Shown: one piece after another, positions 29,482-40,283 of the stretch | How the letters are laid out: every line of letters begins with the position of its first letter | Position numbering within the stretch: the stretch's first letter is position 1 | NCBI RefSeq assembly: GCF_024509525.1 | Contig: NZ_JAMWEM010000001.1 | Span: 186,001-250,000 of the forward strand | DNA from: Streptococcus suis | GTDB taxonomy: Bacteria; Bacillota; Bacilli; Lactobacillales; Streptococcaceae | DNA: 64,000 bases | Reading direction: 5' to 3' | Translations under genes and position numbers: made by a program | The notes under the pieces: generated by a model | Databases searched by the model: none | Seen by the model: the letters and a program-made list of their open reading frames with translations, nothing else | Told to the model about the DNA's origin: nothing

Positions 29482-29560
29482 TCAAAATGTAGTCTTTTTC
29501 TTGGACCATAGCAGAGCTAAGCCAATGATTGTAAGGGAAACAGGCAGGAGCACAGGTTAC
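29482..29560 (-). pseudogene. Possible remnant of an LPXTG-type surface protein tail
   Basis: One minus frame reads LPVSLTIIGLALLWSKKKTTF and stop in effect: a hydrophobic stretch, a Lys cluster and a stop codon, as at the end of sortase-anchored proteins. A clear LPXTG box is not intact upstream; an ACAAGGGTTC sequence could be a damaged version. The terminator at 29368-29398 fits as its 3' end. The call is tentative. Confidence 0.3.
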
Positions 29561-29605
29561 TGAACCCTTGTAGAATTCCCTTGTTTTCAGTTTTCTTCAT
29601 TCTAT

Positions 29606-29633
29606 CAAAAAAGACTGGATTGGTTCCAGTCTT
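29606..29633 (-). terminator. trhO terminator
   Basis: AAGACTGGA and TCCAGTCTT pair around five bases, followed by TTTTTT on the minus strand. Confidence 0.85.
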
Positions 29634-29644
29634 ATATCTAACTA

Positions 29645-30625
29645 TTACACCAACACTGGTAACTCTTCACCAATTGCTTCCAGGCGTTCTGCCCATTCTT
29701 GACGGGTCAAGCCGTTTTCAGTGATATAACGGTTGCGCTCGTGGGCACGGCATTGGCTAGAACAGCCCCGAACATACTTGTACTCATTTTCTTCTGAGGT
29801 CAAGATACGACGATTACAGAACGGGTTACCACAGTTGACATAGCGTTCACACGGCGTTCCGTCAAACCAGTCCTTACCGACAACAATTGGGTCAACATGG
29901 TTGATGTCAACGGCGATACGCTCGTCAAAGACATACATCTTACCGTCCCAGAGTTCGCCACGAACCTCTGGATCTTTACCATAGGTTGCGATACCGCCGT
30001 GGAGCTGACCGACATCTTTGTAACCTTCACGGACCATCCAGCCTGAGAATTTCTCACAGCGGACACCACCGGTACAGTAAACCACCACGCGTTTGTCCAT
30101 GAATTTTTCCTTGTTATCACGCACCCATTGTGGCAACTCACGGAAGTTGCGGATGTCTGGGCGGATAGCACCGCGGAAGTGACCGAGGTCGTACTCGTAG
30201 TCGTTACGGGTATCCAAAACAACTGTGTCTTCGTCCAAGAGGGCTTCCTTGAATTCTTTTGGTGATAGGTAGGCACCTGTTGTCACGAGTGGGTCGATGT
30301 CATTGTCGAAGTCGTTGTCTTCTAATCCGAGGTGAACGATTTCTTTTTTATAGCGAACAAACATTTTTGAAAATGCCTGTTCATTTTCTTCATCAATCTT
30401 GAACCACAAGTCGCTGAAGAGTGGATTAGCATGAACGTAGTCCATATACTTTTGCGTTGTTTCGTAGTCGCCTGAAACCGTACCGTTGATACCTTCGTCG
30501 GCAATCAGGATACGGCCTTTGAGTCCGATTGATTTACAGAAGGCTAAATGCTCAGCTGCGTAGGCTTCAGCGTTCTCAATTGGAACGTATTTATAGTAGA
30601 GCAATACTCGAATGTCTTTTGACAT
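29645..30625 (-). CDS. trhO: tRNA uridine(34) 5-hydroxylase TrhO (rhodanese family), intact copy
   Basis: TrhO uses O2 to hydroxylate U34 of tRNA, a step in wobble modification to 5-methoxyuridine. The 326-residue protein has an N-terminal acylphosphatase-like domain (about 1-110), a rhodanese domain (about 115-215; catalytic Cys184 in YCTGGVRC) and a Cys-rich C-terminal region. In that region Cys259, Cys265, Cys270, Cys288 and Cys292 remain, but residue 262 is Tyr, where the truncated copy has Cys. If these cysteines bind zinc, one ligand may be lost. AGGAG precedes the start. It lies between a UPF0397 gene and its presumed ECF partners. Confidence 0.92.
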   Translation of the reverse strand: MSKDIRVLLYYKYVPIENAEAYAAEHLAFCKSIGLKGRILIADEGINGTVSGDYETTQKYMDYVHANPLFSDLWFKIDEENEQAFSKMFVRYKKEIVHLGLEDNDFDNDIDPLVTTGAYLSPKEFKEALLDEDTVVLDTRNDYEYDLGHFRGAIRPDIRNFRELPQWVRDNKEKFMDKRVVVYCTGGVRCEKFSGWMVREGYKDVGQLHGGIATYGKDPEVRGELWDGKMYVFDERIAVDINHVDPIVVGKDWFDGTPCERYVNCGNPFCNRRILTSEENEYKYVRGCSSQCRAHERNRYITENGLTRQEWAERLEAIGEELPVLV

Positions 30626-30765
30626 GGTGTCTCCTTTTCAATCTTTGCAATAGATTTTCAGCTCTGCTATTTTCCAATAACAGTCCCTCAAATTATACCC
30701 CTTCAGGTTCCAAATAGCAAAAATCTTGATTAGAAAATACTGACAATTTTTATCCTAGTAGAGCA

Positions 30766-30796
30766 GCAAAAAAGCCTGAGTCTGAGACTCAAGCTC
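30766..30796 (-). terminator. Terminator of the adenosyltransferase/UPF0397 transcript
   Basis: AGCTTGAGTC and GACTCAGGCT pair around three bases, and TTTTTT follows on the minus strand. This stops the UPF0397 transcript before trhO. Confidence 0.8.
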
Positions 30797-30802
30797 CTAT
30801 CT

Positions 30803-30836
30803 TATACTCAATGAAAATCGAAATCAGGGAGTATTA
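30803..30836. repeat. Solo BOX-like end
   Basis: ATACTCAATGAAAATCGAAA, followed shortly by GGGAGTATTAG, resembles a collapsed boxA-boxC pair. It overlaps the UPF0397 stop codon region. Confidence 0.5.
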
Positions 30837-31382
30837 GTCTTTTGAAAGGCTGTTGTTTTGGGTTTGGGTACGAGCGTAGATAACCACGAGGAGCGTACCT
30901 GCGATGGCTACGGTAACGCTATTGGCAATCCCTACTACCAAGCCTTGTGTGAAAACTTTGTTGGCAGGCTCGCTGTAAATCAAGATGTCCAAAACTGGTG
31001 CAATGATGCCCCAAGCGAGTACATTAGCAGCCACTTGTACTCCGTTGAAGAGGAAGATATCCTTACTTGTAAAGATTCCCTCTGCAATCCGAAGACGGTT
31101 TTTGATAAAACCGACAACCAAGCCGTAGACAGCCGAAGCCAAGACCCATGACCACCAAGGCGAACCACCACGCAAAGAATCAATGAAAGCATGGCCAATT
31201 AAACCAACTAAAAAACTAACAATCGGTCCGAATACCACTGCAAAAAGAGATTGAACAGCATACTGGAGCTGAATATAGGTATTTGGAACAGGGGTTGGAA
31301 TGCTGATTATCAAACCAATAACAACAAAGAGAGCTGCACCAATACCGGTTGCGACAACTGTTCTGATAGAATTATTTTTCAT
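30834..31382 (-). CDS. UPF0397 family membrane protein, ECF S-component-like
   Basis: The 182-residue protein has about five to six transmembrane segments in the pattern of ECF substrate-binding (S) components. UPF0397 members sit beside a double ATPase and EcfT in other streptococci, which implies a small-molecule uptake system of unknown substrate. Here it is 19 bp downstream of the SAM hydroxide adenosyltransferase gene. A terminator and trhO separate it from the ATPase/EcfT pair. AGGAG precedes the ATG. Context points to an adenosine-, methionine- or cofactor-related ligand, but that is inference. Confidence 0.85.
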   Translation of the reverse strand: MKNNSIRTVVATGIGAALFVVIGLIISIPTPVPNTYIQLQYAVQSLFAVVFGPIVSFLVGLIGHAFIDSLRGGSPWWSWVLASAVYGLVVGFIKNRLRIAEGIFTSKDIFLFNGVQVAANVLAWGIIAPVLDILIYSEPANKVFTQGLVVGIANSVTVAIAGTLLVVIYARTQTQNNSLSKD

Positions 31383-31401
31383 AAGTATCTCCTAATTTTT
31401 T

Positions 31402-32250
31402 CTAATTTACAATGCGTTTGATTTCAATATGCCAGTTTTGCCCAACACCAACGTTGTAGGCCTTGGCAAAGGAGCCTTGGTTGATGGCCAGACCAACTCG
31501 GTAAAGAGAGTTGATATAAAGCAACGGTTGACCGATGCGAACATCCGCAAAGGACTTACCGTAGGTCACTTGGTTTTGATAGACCAACATATCGTTGTTG
31601 AAGATGGTCACTTCAAAGCGGTCGTTAAATTCTGGCTGGAGGCTGTAAAACTCCTCGCGGGTGATTGAGGTCCAAAGCGAGCCAAAACGAACGTCCAGAA
31701 TATCAATAGCCCCTTTGACAAAGTCTGTTCCAACTTCTGTTGGCACCGTTGGGATTTCAACAATATCCGCAACATTCAACTCAGGACCAACTTCTTCAAA
31801 GCTGATGTGACCTGATGCCAACTTGGCACCTGTGTAGGCATAGACATCACGTCCGTGGAAGGTGTAAGAATGCTCTGTATTGGCACGGCGGTTGGCTACT
31901 TCTGAAATCTCACGCACCGCCTTGATGCCCACATGGGTCTTGATAAAGGAAAGGGTTCCGTTATCTGGCGTGACGATGTACTGATTTTGCTCGGTCAAAG
32001 CCACCACACTCTTTCGCTTGGAACCAACACCTGGATCAACAACAGACACAAAAGTCGTACCTTCTGGCCAGTATTCAACTGTTTGGAAAAGACGATAAGA
32101 GCCTTCAAAGATATTGTAAGGGGTGATATCATGGGTTAAGTTGTGTACAACCAAGTCACGTGATTCTTGAAGGGCAACACCGATCATGGCTGATACAGCA
32201 CCGTCCACAAGTCCGAAGTCTGATTGTAGGACTAATAAGTTGTTTGACAT
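31402..32250 (-). CDS. SAM hydroxide adenosyltransferase / SAM hydrolase (DUF62 family)
   Basis: The 282-residue cytosolic enzyme belongs to the family of fluorinase-related proteins that split S-adenosylmethionine with water or hydroxide to adenosine and methionine. It shows LQSDFGLVDGAVSAM at the start, VVDPGVGS near 70, TPDNGTLSF near 93 and HGRDVYAY near 132, with Asp and Asn/His residues lining the active site. AAGGAG precedes the ATG. It is first in an operon with UPF0397 and follows a structured leader with a strong promoter. The biological reason for spending SAM this way is not known. Confidence 0.9.
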   Translation of the reverse strand: MSNNLLVLQSDFGLVDGAVSAMIGVALQESRDLVVHNLTHDITPYNIFEGSYRLFQTVEYWPEGTTFVSVVDPGVGSKRKSVVALTEQNQYIVTPDNGTLSFIKTHVGIKAVREISEVANRRANTEHSYTFHGRDVYAYTGAKLASGHISFEEVGPELNVADIVEIPTVPTEVGTDFVKGAIDILDVRFGSLWTSITREEFYSLQPEFNDRFEVTIFNNDMLVYQNQVTYGKSFADVRIGQPLLYINSLYRVGLAINQGSFAKAYNVGVGQNWHIEIKRIVN

Positions 32251-32265
32251 AGATTCTCCTTAGCA

Positions 32266-32311
32266 ATCGCTACTAGAGCCTGTATCATAGATGATAGACT
32301 GCCGTAGCGAT
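32266..32311 (-). ncRNA. Nested stem-loop leader (candidate riboswitch or cis-regulator)
   Basis: In the transcript ATCGCTAC pairs with GTAGCGAT (an 8-bp perfect outer stem, 32304-32311 with 32266-32273). Between them TATCAT pairs with ATGATA (32283-32288 with 32291-32296). The ribosome site AAGGAG follows directly, so folding could control access to it. It does not match the SAM-I, SAM-II or SMK boxes I know. Calling it a riboswitch is inference from structure and context. Confidence 0.4.
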
Positions 32312-32325
32312 AAAGTTACTGTTCT

Positions 32326-32354
32326 ATCATACCAGATTTTCATTGAGCTTTCAA
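32326..32354 (-). promoter_or_regulatory. Promoter of the SAM adenosyltransferase/UPF0397 operon
   Basis: -35 TTGAAA (32349-32354), a 17-bp spacer and -10 TATGAT (32326-32331) on the minus strand. The leader of about 68 bases begins near 32319. Confidence 0.8.
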
Positions 32355-32402
32355 ATATGTTTTCCCAAGGGGAAGCTATAGTTTGTGACTATACGCTCTA
32401 TA

Positions 32403-32431
32403 AAAAGAAACAAGAGTGTCCCACTCCTGTT
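32403..32431 (-). terminator. lplA terminator
   Basis: ACAGGAGTG pairs with CACTCTTGT around GGA, followed by TTCTTTTT on the minus strand. Confidence 0.7.
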
Positions 32432-32442
32432 CCTTATCGTGT

Positions 32443-33432
32443 TTATGCCACAATCGCTTTTGCCACTTCTTCTGTTGTCATGCGTGAGAAGTAGTGTGTT
32501 GTATCGATTTCTTGTAATTTGGCAAGTACATCTGTGTATTCATAGCGGGTACCGACTAACAGTTTTTCTATATCCGATACATCACCAATACCGAAGAAGT
32601 CTCCATAAATCTTGATGGATTCGATGACAGATTTTTCAGCCTTGATGTAGGTTGTGATTTTACCAGCTGGGTAACGAACGCTCCGCTCCACAGTGTATTC
32701 TGGTGTTTGACCGTAAGTCCAATCCCAAGTCGCAAACTGGGTATCACGGATTTCTTGGATACGAGCCAAATCATCCTCTGACAAGACATACTCATCCATG
32801 TCTGGATATTCTTGCTTCATTTGGTTGAGGATGGCGTCCTTGAACTCCAGAACGGTCATCTTCTCTGGCAATTCGTTGTTGATATTGGTCACGCGGGCAC
32901 GGACTGACTTGACACCCTTGGACTCAATCTTATCCTTGCTGACCTTGAGGGCACTTGCGAGGACTGACATATCCACATCAAAGAGCAGGCAACCGTGGTG
33001 CATCATACGGCCTTTAGCGTAGGCTTGGGCGTTACCACAGATTTTCTTTCCGTCGATTTCCAGGTCATTACGGCCGGTGAAATTGGCCTCCACACCCAAT
33101 GTGGCAAGGGTATCAATAACAGGCTTGGAGAAGGTTTTGAAGTCAAAAGCTCCCTCGTCTGCCTTATTTGAAATAATGGTGTAGTTGAGGTTATTGAGGT
33201 CATGATAGACAGCGCCACCACCTGACAGACGGCGAACGACATGGATGCCCTTTTCGTCTGTGAATTCCTTGTTGATTTCTTCAATGGCATTCTGGTGCTT
33301 ACCGATAATGATGGCAGGCTCATTGATCCAGAGAATAAAAATTTCGTCAATATCTGTTAATTCCTTGAAAGCGTAGGCTTCGAGGGCAATGTTATAAGCT
33401 GGGTCATTGCTGTTGTTTACGATGTATTTCAT
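32443..33432 (-). CDS. lplA: Lipoate-protein ligase A
   Basis: LplA activates free lipoate with ATP and attaches it to lysines of lipoyl domains, here most likely those of the PDH E2 and E3 subunits encoded at 55.6-59.1 kb. The 329-residue protein has the catalytic domain (RRLSGGGAVYHDLNN near 65-79; GKKICGNAQAY near 128) and the C-terminal accessory domain of the long LplA form. It is monocistronic, with a TATAAT promoter and an adjoining cre-like site. Confidence 0.93.
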   Translation of the reverse strand: MKYIVNNSNDPAYNIALEAYAFKELTDIDEIFILWINEPAIIIGKHQNAIEEINKEFTDEKGIHVVRRLSGGGAVYHDLNNLNYTIISNKADEGAFDFKTFSKPVIDTLATLGVEANFTGRNDLEIDGKKICGNAQAYAKGRMMHHGCLLFDVDMSVLASALKVSKDKIESKGVKSVRARVTNINNELPEKMTVLEFKDAILNQMKQEYPDMDEYVLSEDDLARIQEIRDTQFATWDWTYGQTPEYTVERSVRYPAGKITTYIKAEKSVIESIKIYGDFFGIGDVSDIEKLLVGTRYEYTDVLAKLQEIDTTHYFSRMTTEEVAKAIVA

Positions 33433-33462
33433 GCGAAACTCCTTTATTGTTAACTAATTTTT

Positions 33463-33483
33463 ATTATAGTGGAAACGATAACA
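33463..33483 (-). promoter_or_regulatory. lplA -10 and adjoining cre-like site
   Basis: TATAAT (33463-33468, minus strand) is preceded by the cre-like GTGGAAACGATAACA (33469-33483 on the plus strand), one mismatch from consensus. This would link lipoylation to CcpA. Confidence 0.5.
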
Positions 33484-33486
33484 AAA

Positions 33487-33512
33487 GACAAGCCACAAGA
33501 CTTGTCTTTCTA
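33487..33512 (-). terminator. Terminator of the GH1/phosphatase operon
   Basis: AAGACAAG and CTTGTCTT pair around an eight-base loop on the minus strand, followed by TTG and a mixed tract just past the GH1 stop. Confidence 0.65.
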
Positions 33513-33514
33513 CT

Positions 33515-35568
<2,054 letters not shown>

Positions 35569-35579
35569 ACTAAACCTCC

Positions 35580-36182
35580 TTACTTAAAGTCATAAACCTT
35601 AAAATCATGTGCGGAATCAATCAGTTTTTCAAATCTTATTTGCCCATTTTCAACAGTCAGCTGGCAAATGGCACAGTTGGGCAGGAAGACACCCGGTGGG
35701 AAGGTGACCTCCAAAACCTGCACCAATCCCCAAATGGCTGCACCATGACTGACCATGAGGATTGGATCAGCTGGATCGTTTTCCGCGACAGAGAGAATCG
35801 CCTCTTTGACACGACTTCCAACTGCTCGAATGTCCTCGCCTCCAAATGGAACCAAGAGGTCTTCGAAAGAACGAGCTCCAGGACGAGGCTTGGGAAGTAA
35901 TTCTTCCTCTCTAGCTTCAAAAATCCCGAAGTTCATCTCCTTGAGCCCCTTGAGCTGTTGGTAGGGAGCATCCGTAACTAATTTTAGTGTATCAGTAGCC
36001 CTCTCTTGCGTGGAAGAATAGGCACTGGTAAAGACGATTCCCTGCTCCTTAAAATACTGACCAACGGCTTGGGCCTGAGCGATACCACGTTCTGTCAAGG
36101 GAGAATCCGACCAACCCTGTACTCGTTTTTGCGTATTAAAGAGGGTTTCACCATGACGCATGAGATAAATCGTTTTTGTCAT
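35580..36182 (-). CDS. Histidine phosphatase family protein (phosphoglycerate mutase-like), copy B
   Basis: This 200-residue paralogue of the adjacent phosphatase has the same motifs (LMRHGETLFN at residues 7-16, SHGAA near 145) and similar length. The two probably arose by tandem duplication but have diverged widely, so they may act on different substrates. It follows the GH1 gene at 36191 by 8 bp and precedes copy A by 11 bp, in one operon. Confidence 0.87.
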   Translation of the reverse strand: MTKTIYLMRHGETLFNTQKRVQGWSDSPLTERGIAQAQAVGQYFKEQGIVFTSAYSSTQERATDTLKLVTDAPYQQLKGLKEMNFGIFEAREEELLPKPRPGARSFEDLLVPFGGEDIRAVGSRVKEAILSVAENDPADPILMVSHGAAIWGLVQVLEVTFPPGVFLPNCAICQLTVENGQIRFEKLIDSAHDFKVYDFK

Positions 36183-36190
36183 AAGACCTC

Positions 36191-37678
<1,488 letters not shown>

Positions 37679-37689
37679 TTATTAGCTAT

Positions 37690-37752
37690 ATAATAGCAAA
37701 AGAACTCCCTTCATTCCTACGTGATAATATGCCAAACTGATACTATTCTATG
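37690..37752 (-). promoter_or_regulatory. GH1 (copy 2) promoter with AraC-type bipartite site
   Basis: On the minus strand TAGTATCAGTT and TGGCATATTAT form an 11-bp-spaced direct repeat (37724-37749). Exactly 28 bp follow before the -10 TATTAT (37690-37695). No -35 hexamer is convincing, as expected for an activator-dependent promoter. The same arrangement occurs at 47881-47943. Confidence 0.6.
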
Positions 37753-38020
37753 CTATTTCCAATTATCACTATTCTTAAAACATTAGATAATATCCCAATT
37801 AAAACTTGGAACAAGGGAGAGGTTTTCTCTCGATTAGTATTAGCAAAAGTAGTAGAGATATTTTTAAGCCTCCATGTGTATTAATAGTCGCTTCATCAAG
37901 TCAGCTATAAAAATTCTTCTTCTCTTGCCCTACCTCAGCTCCTCTGATTTAGAAAGAAGGAAGCAAATATGATACTATCTTATGTTTAGCTAACAATGTC
38001 TCCTGATATTCTCTTATAGA
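37753..38020. other. Intergenic region, no gene seen
   Basis: This stretch between the GH1 promoter and the celD terminator is A+T rich with no supportable ORF. A partial match to the AraC-type site (ATATGATACTATCTTATG, 37968-37985) is the only signal. Confidence 0.5.
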
Positions 38021-38058
38021 AAAACTCCTTGGACTTAGAAGAAGTCAAGGAGTTTCTC
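38021..38058 (-). terminator. cel operon terminator
   Basis: AAACTCCTTG with CAAGGAGTTT, extended by ACTT/AAGT, is followed by TTTTTC on the minus strand just past celD. Confidence 0.88.
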
Positions 38059-38062
38059 TAGT

Positions 38063-39412
38063 TTAAGCATTTGCCGCTTCTTCTTTTAGCAACTGTTTAT
38101 CGTATGCACGAATGAATGGATAGTAAACAAGGAAGGCAACAACTGCACAAACAATTGAAACAACAATTGCACGCCAGTCAGCTGTACCAAGGAAGGCACC
38201 GATACCAACTGGAGTTGGCCATGGTACTTGAGCAACAACTGCATTGATAAGATTCAACTTCATAGAGAAGTAATACACTGTCATAGATGCAATTGGTGCA
38301 AGCATGAATGGGATTGCAAGTGCTGGATTATAGATGATTGGCAAACCAAAAATCAGTGGTTCATTGATGTTGAAAATCCCCGGAACGATTGCTGCTTTTC
38401 CAATCGCACTCAATTGTTCAGAACGAGCACGAGTAGCTAACCAAATACATAGTCCAAGTGTTGCACCAGAACCACCTGCAATGACGAACATGTTTGAAAA
38501 CTCACCTGCAACAATCATTCGTTCACCAGCTGCATTAAGAGACATATTTGCAAGTGCAATTGGACTAACAAAAGCAAAGATGATATTTGCACCGTGAATA
38601 CCTACTACCCAAAGTGCCTGAGTCAACAAGTAGATAATAACTAAACCAATCCAAGTATTTGTTAAATTTCCAACAAAGCTAAATGGAATTGCAATAACTT
38701 TAAATATATCAGTACCAAGCGCAACCAATACACCGTTCAAGAAAATTACAAAGAAGGCTACGACAAATGAAGGAATCAAAGCTGTAAATCCGCGTGATAC
38801 ACCCTCTGGTACTGAATCGGGCATTTTGATAACCCAATTATTTTTCACGCACATCCGATATAGCAGAACTGCCGCAACAGCCATGATGATTGCCGTAAAT
38901 ATACCCGTTGTACCAAAGCGTGTTACGCCACCACCCATTGCCCAACCATCAACAATTATTGCGCCTTCTTTAAGAGAGCTGACTGCCGACATCGCGCCTT
39001 CTTCAAAAATAATTTGAGGAACGGTCATGATGAAAGCAAAGAGGGATAAGAGCGCCCCATTAAGCGGAGTCAAATTAAGTTCTTCTTCCTCAGCGTAAAT
39101 TTTTGTCAATTCATATCCAATAGCAAGTGCAAAATAAAGCGATAGCACCCCCATAGTAGCAGTATTGGCAACCATATAGAGTGGGGTAAATTTATCAAAA
39201 GATGCCGCAAAAATATCTGAAACGATTGGCCAGAATGAAAATGCCTGTGGTAAGATACTGAAAACCAAGAACATCGAACCAACAATCGTAAATGGTACGG
39301 CAGCCATACCTGCAGCTGTGATGGCACGTACAACTTTGTAAGATGCCAGTTTACCCATTGGTCCCATCAGATATTTATCTAATAGTCCAAAGAACCCTTT
39401 TTGTTCTTCCAT
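38063..39412 (-). CDS. celD: PTS cellobiose-type EIIC permease
   Basis: This 449-residue membrane protein of the Lac/Cel EIIC family has about ten hydrophobic segments and the conserved GIFNINEPLIFGLPI (near 350), whose Glu binds sugar in the family. It imports beta-glucosides such as cellobiose with phosphorylation by CelC and CelB. It is last in celB-celR-celC-celX-celD and is followed by a strong terminator. CelD-type permeases tend to accept several di-beta-glucosides, which suits the four nearby GH1 enzymes. Confidence 0.93.
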   Translation of the reverse strand: MEEQKGFFGLLDKYLMGPMGKLASYKVVRAITAAGMAAVPFTIVGSMFLVFSILPQAFSFWPIVSDIFAASFDKFTPLYMVANTATMGVLSLYFALAIGYELTKIYAEEEELNLTPLNGALLSLFAFIMTVPQIIFEEGAMSAVSSLKEGAIIVDGWAMGGGVTRFGTTGIFTAIIMAVAAVLLYRMCVKNNWVIKMPDSVPEGVSRGFTALIPSFVVAFFVIFLNGVLVALGTDIFKVIAIPFSFVGNLTNTWIGLVIIYLLTQALWVVGIHGANIIFAFVSPIALANMSLNAAGERMIVAGEFSNMFVIAGGSGATLGLCIWLATRARSEQLSAIGKAAIVPGIFNINEPLIFGLPIIYNPALAIPFMLAPIASMTVYYFSMKLNLINAVVAQVPWPTPVGIGAFLGTADWRAIVVSIVCAVVAFLVYYPFIRAYDKQLLKEEAANA

Positions 39413-39431
39413 GAGAAGACCTCCTAAAATT

Positions 39432-39944
39432 TTAAAGATATTTTCTTATTATTTGAAAACGTAGGTAGTATTTATCGGTATTTTGCTTTACCTGCTCCAA
39501 CCTTTTTAGATTGAGAACAACTAAAGCAAGACCTAACAACTGCAAGCCAATAACAAAGAGTTTAGCAGATGTATGGTTTGAAAAAGTTGGAAAGAGGGTT
39601 GAGATATGACCCAAAATCACTAAAACCACAATTAACCCTTGCAAGATTGCTTGTGCCCTTAATACAAATTCTGTCTTTGTCAATCGAGACTCCTCAGCAC
39701 TATACAACTTAAATTGTTCTGCCGTCGCAATGGTTATTGCAATCAGCATAAGCGAGGGCAGGATTAGATACAAACTTGGTTGAAATAATTGAACCAGAAG
39801 CCAGTATAGATTTGCAAAGAAGAACACTGCTAAACTATAACGAAACAGCATATAGCGATTAAAGAGCTGACTTTTGCGTTTAGACTCTTGTTTTAATTGT
39901 TCTGGTGTTTTCTGTAGCTTTTTACTTGCCATTCCCTTACTCAT
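39432..39944 (-). CDS. celX: Uncharacterised membrane protein of the cel operon (CelX-like)
   Basis: The 170-residue protein has a basic N-terminal arm (about 1-30, rich in Lys and Gln) and four hydrophobic segments (about 35-75 and 95-150), ending in a basic tail. It occupies the slot between EIIA and EIIC where S. mutans has celX, which has no known function. The symbol is by position and size, not by a recognised domain. Spacing (14 bp to celC, 19 bp to celD) shows it is cotranscribed. Confidence 0.7.
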   Translation of the reverse strand: MSKGMASKKLQKTPEQLKQESKRKSQLFNRYMLFRYSLAVFFFANLYWLLVQLFQPSLYLILPSLMLIAITIATAEQFKLYSAEESRLTKTEFVLRAQAILQGLIVVLVILGHISTLFPTFSNHTSAKLFVIGLQLLGLALVVLNLKRLEQVKQNTDKYYLRFQIIRKYL

Positions 39945-39958
39945 CCCCTATCCTCTTT

Positions 39959-40273
39959 CTAACCAACTTTACGATACAAAGCTAACATTTCAAGCGCTAC
40001 CTCACGTAAAGTCATTGTTGTCATCAAATGATCTTGCGCATGAACCATAATAATCTCTACCTTCACTTCAGTACCGCTTGCGTATTCCTGTAAGAGACCC
40101 GTTTGAGAATGGTGGGCTTCAAGCATGTCAGCATTGGCTGCTTCCAATAACTCTTCTGCCTTATCATAATCACCTTCTCTCATAGCAGCAAAAGCTTCGT
40201 GGATAACACTTCTTGCATTGCCACTACTGAGGATGATCCCAAATGCAGCCATTTGTAATTCTTCTGTATTCAT
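39959..40273 (-). CDS. celC: PTS lactose/cellobiose-type EIIA
   Basis: This 104-residue cytoplasmic phosphocarrier of the Lac-type EIIA family is a trimeric helical bundle in relatives. The phosphorylated histidine lies in MVHAQDHLMTTMT near residue 75-88. It passes phosphate from HPr to CelB. It lies between celR and celX in the same operon, with CelR probably sensing its phosphorylation state. Confidence 0.93.
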   Translation of the reverse strand: MNTEELQMAAFGIILSSGNARSVIHEAFAAMREGDYDKAEELLEAANADMLEAHHSQTGLLQEYASGTEVKVEIIMVHAQDHLMTTMTLREVALEMLALYRKVG

Positions 40274-40283
40274 ATGTCACCTT

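Noticed and set aside
30858..31151. Long antisense frames inside coding genes across the window
   Set aside because: They overlap well-supported genes on the other strand and have no independent start signals, so they are taken as shadows.
32251..32354. SMK-box, SAM-I or preQ1 riboswitch before the SAM adenosyltransferase gene
   Set aside because: The conserved sequences of these classes are not present; only generic stems are seen, so it is listed as a candidate new leader instead.
37753..38020. A short gene in the celD-GH1 gap
   Set aside because: No frame with a start, ribosome site and length beyond chance was found on either strand.
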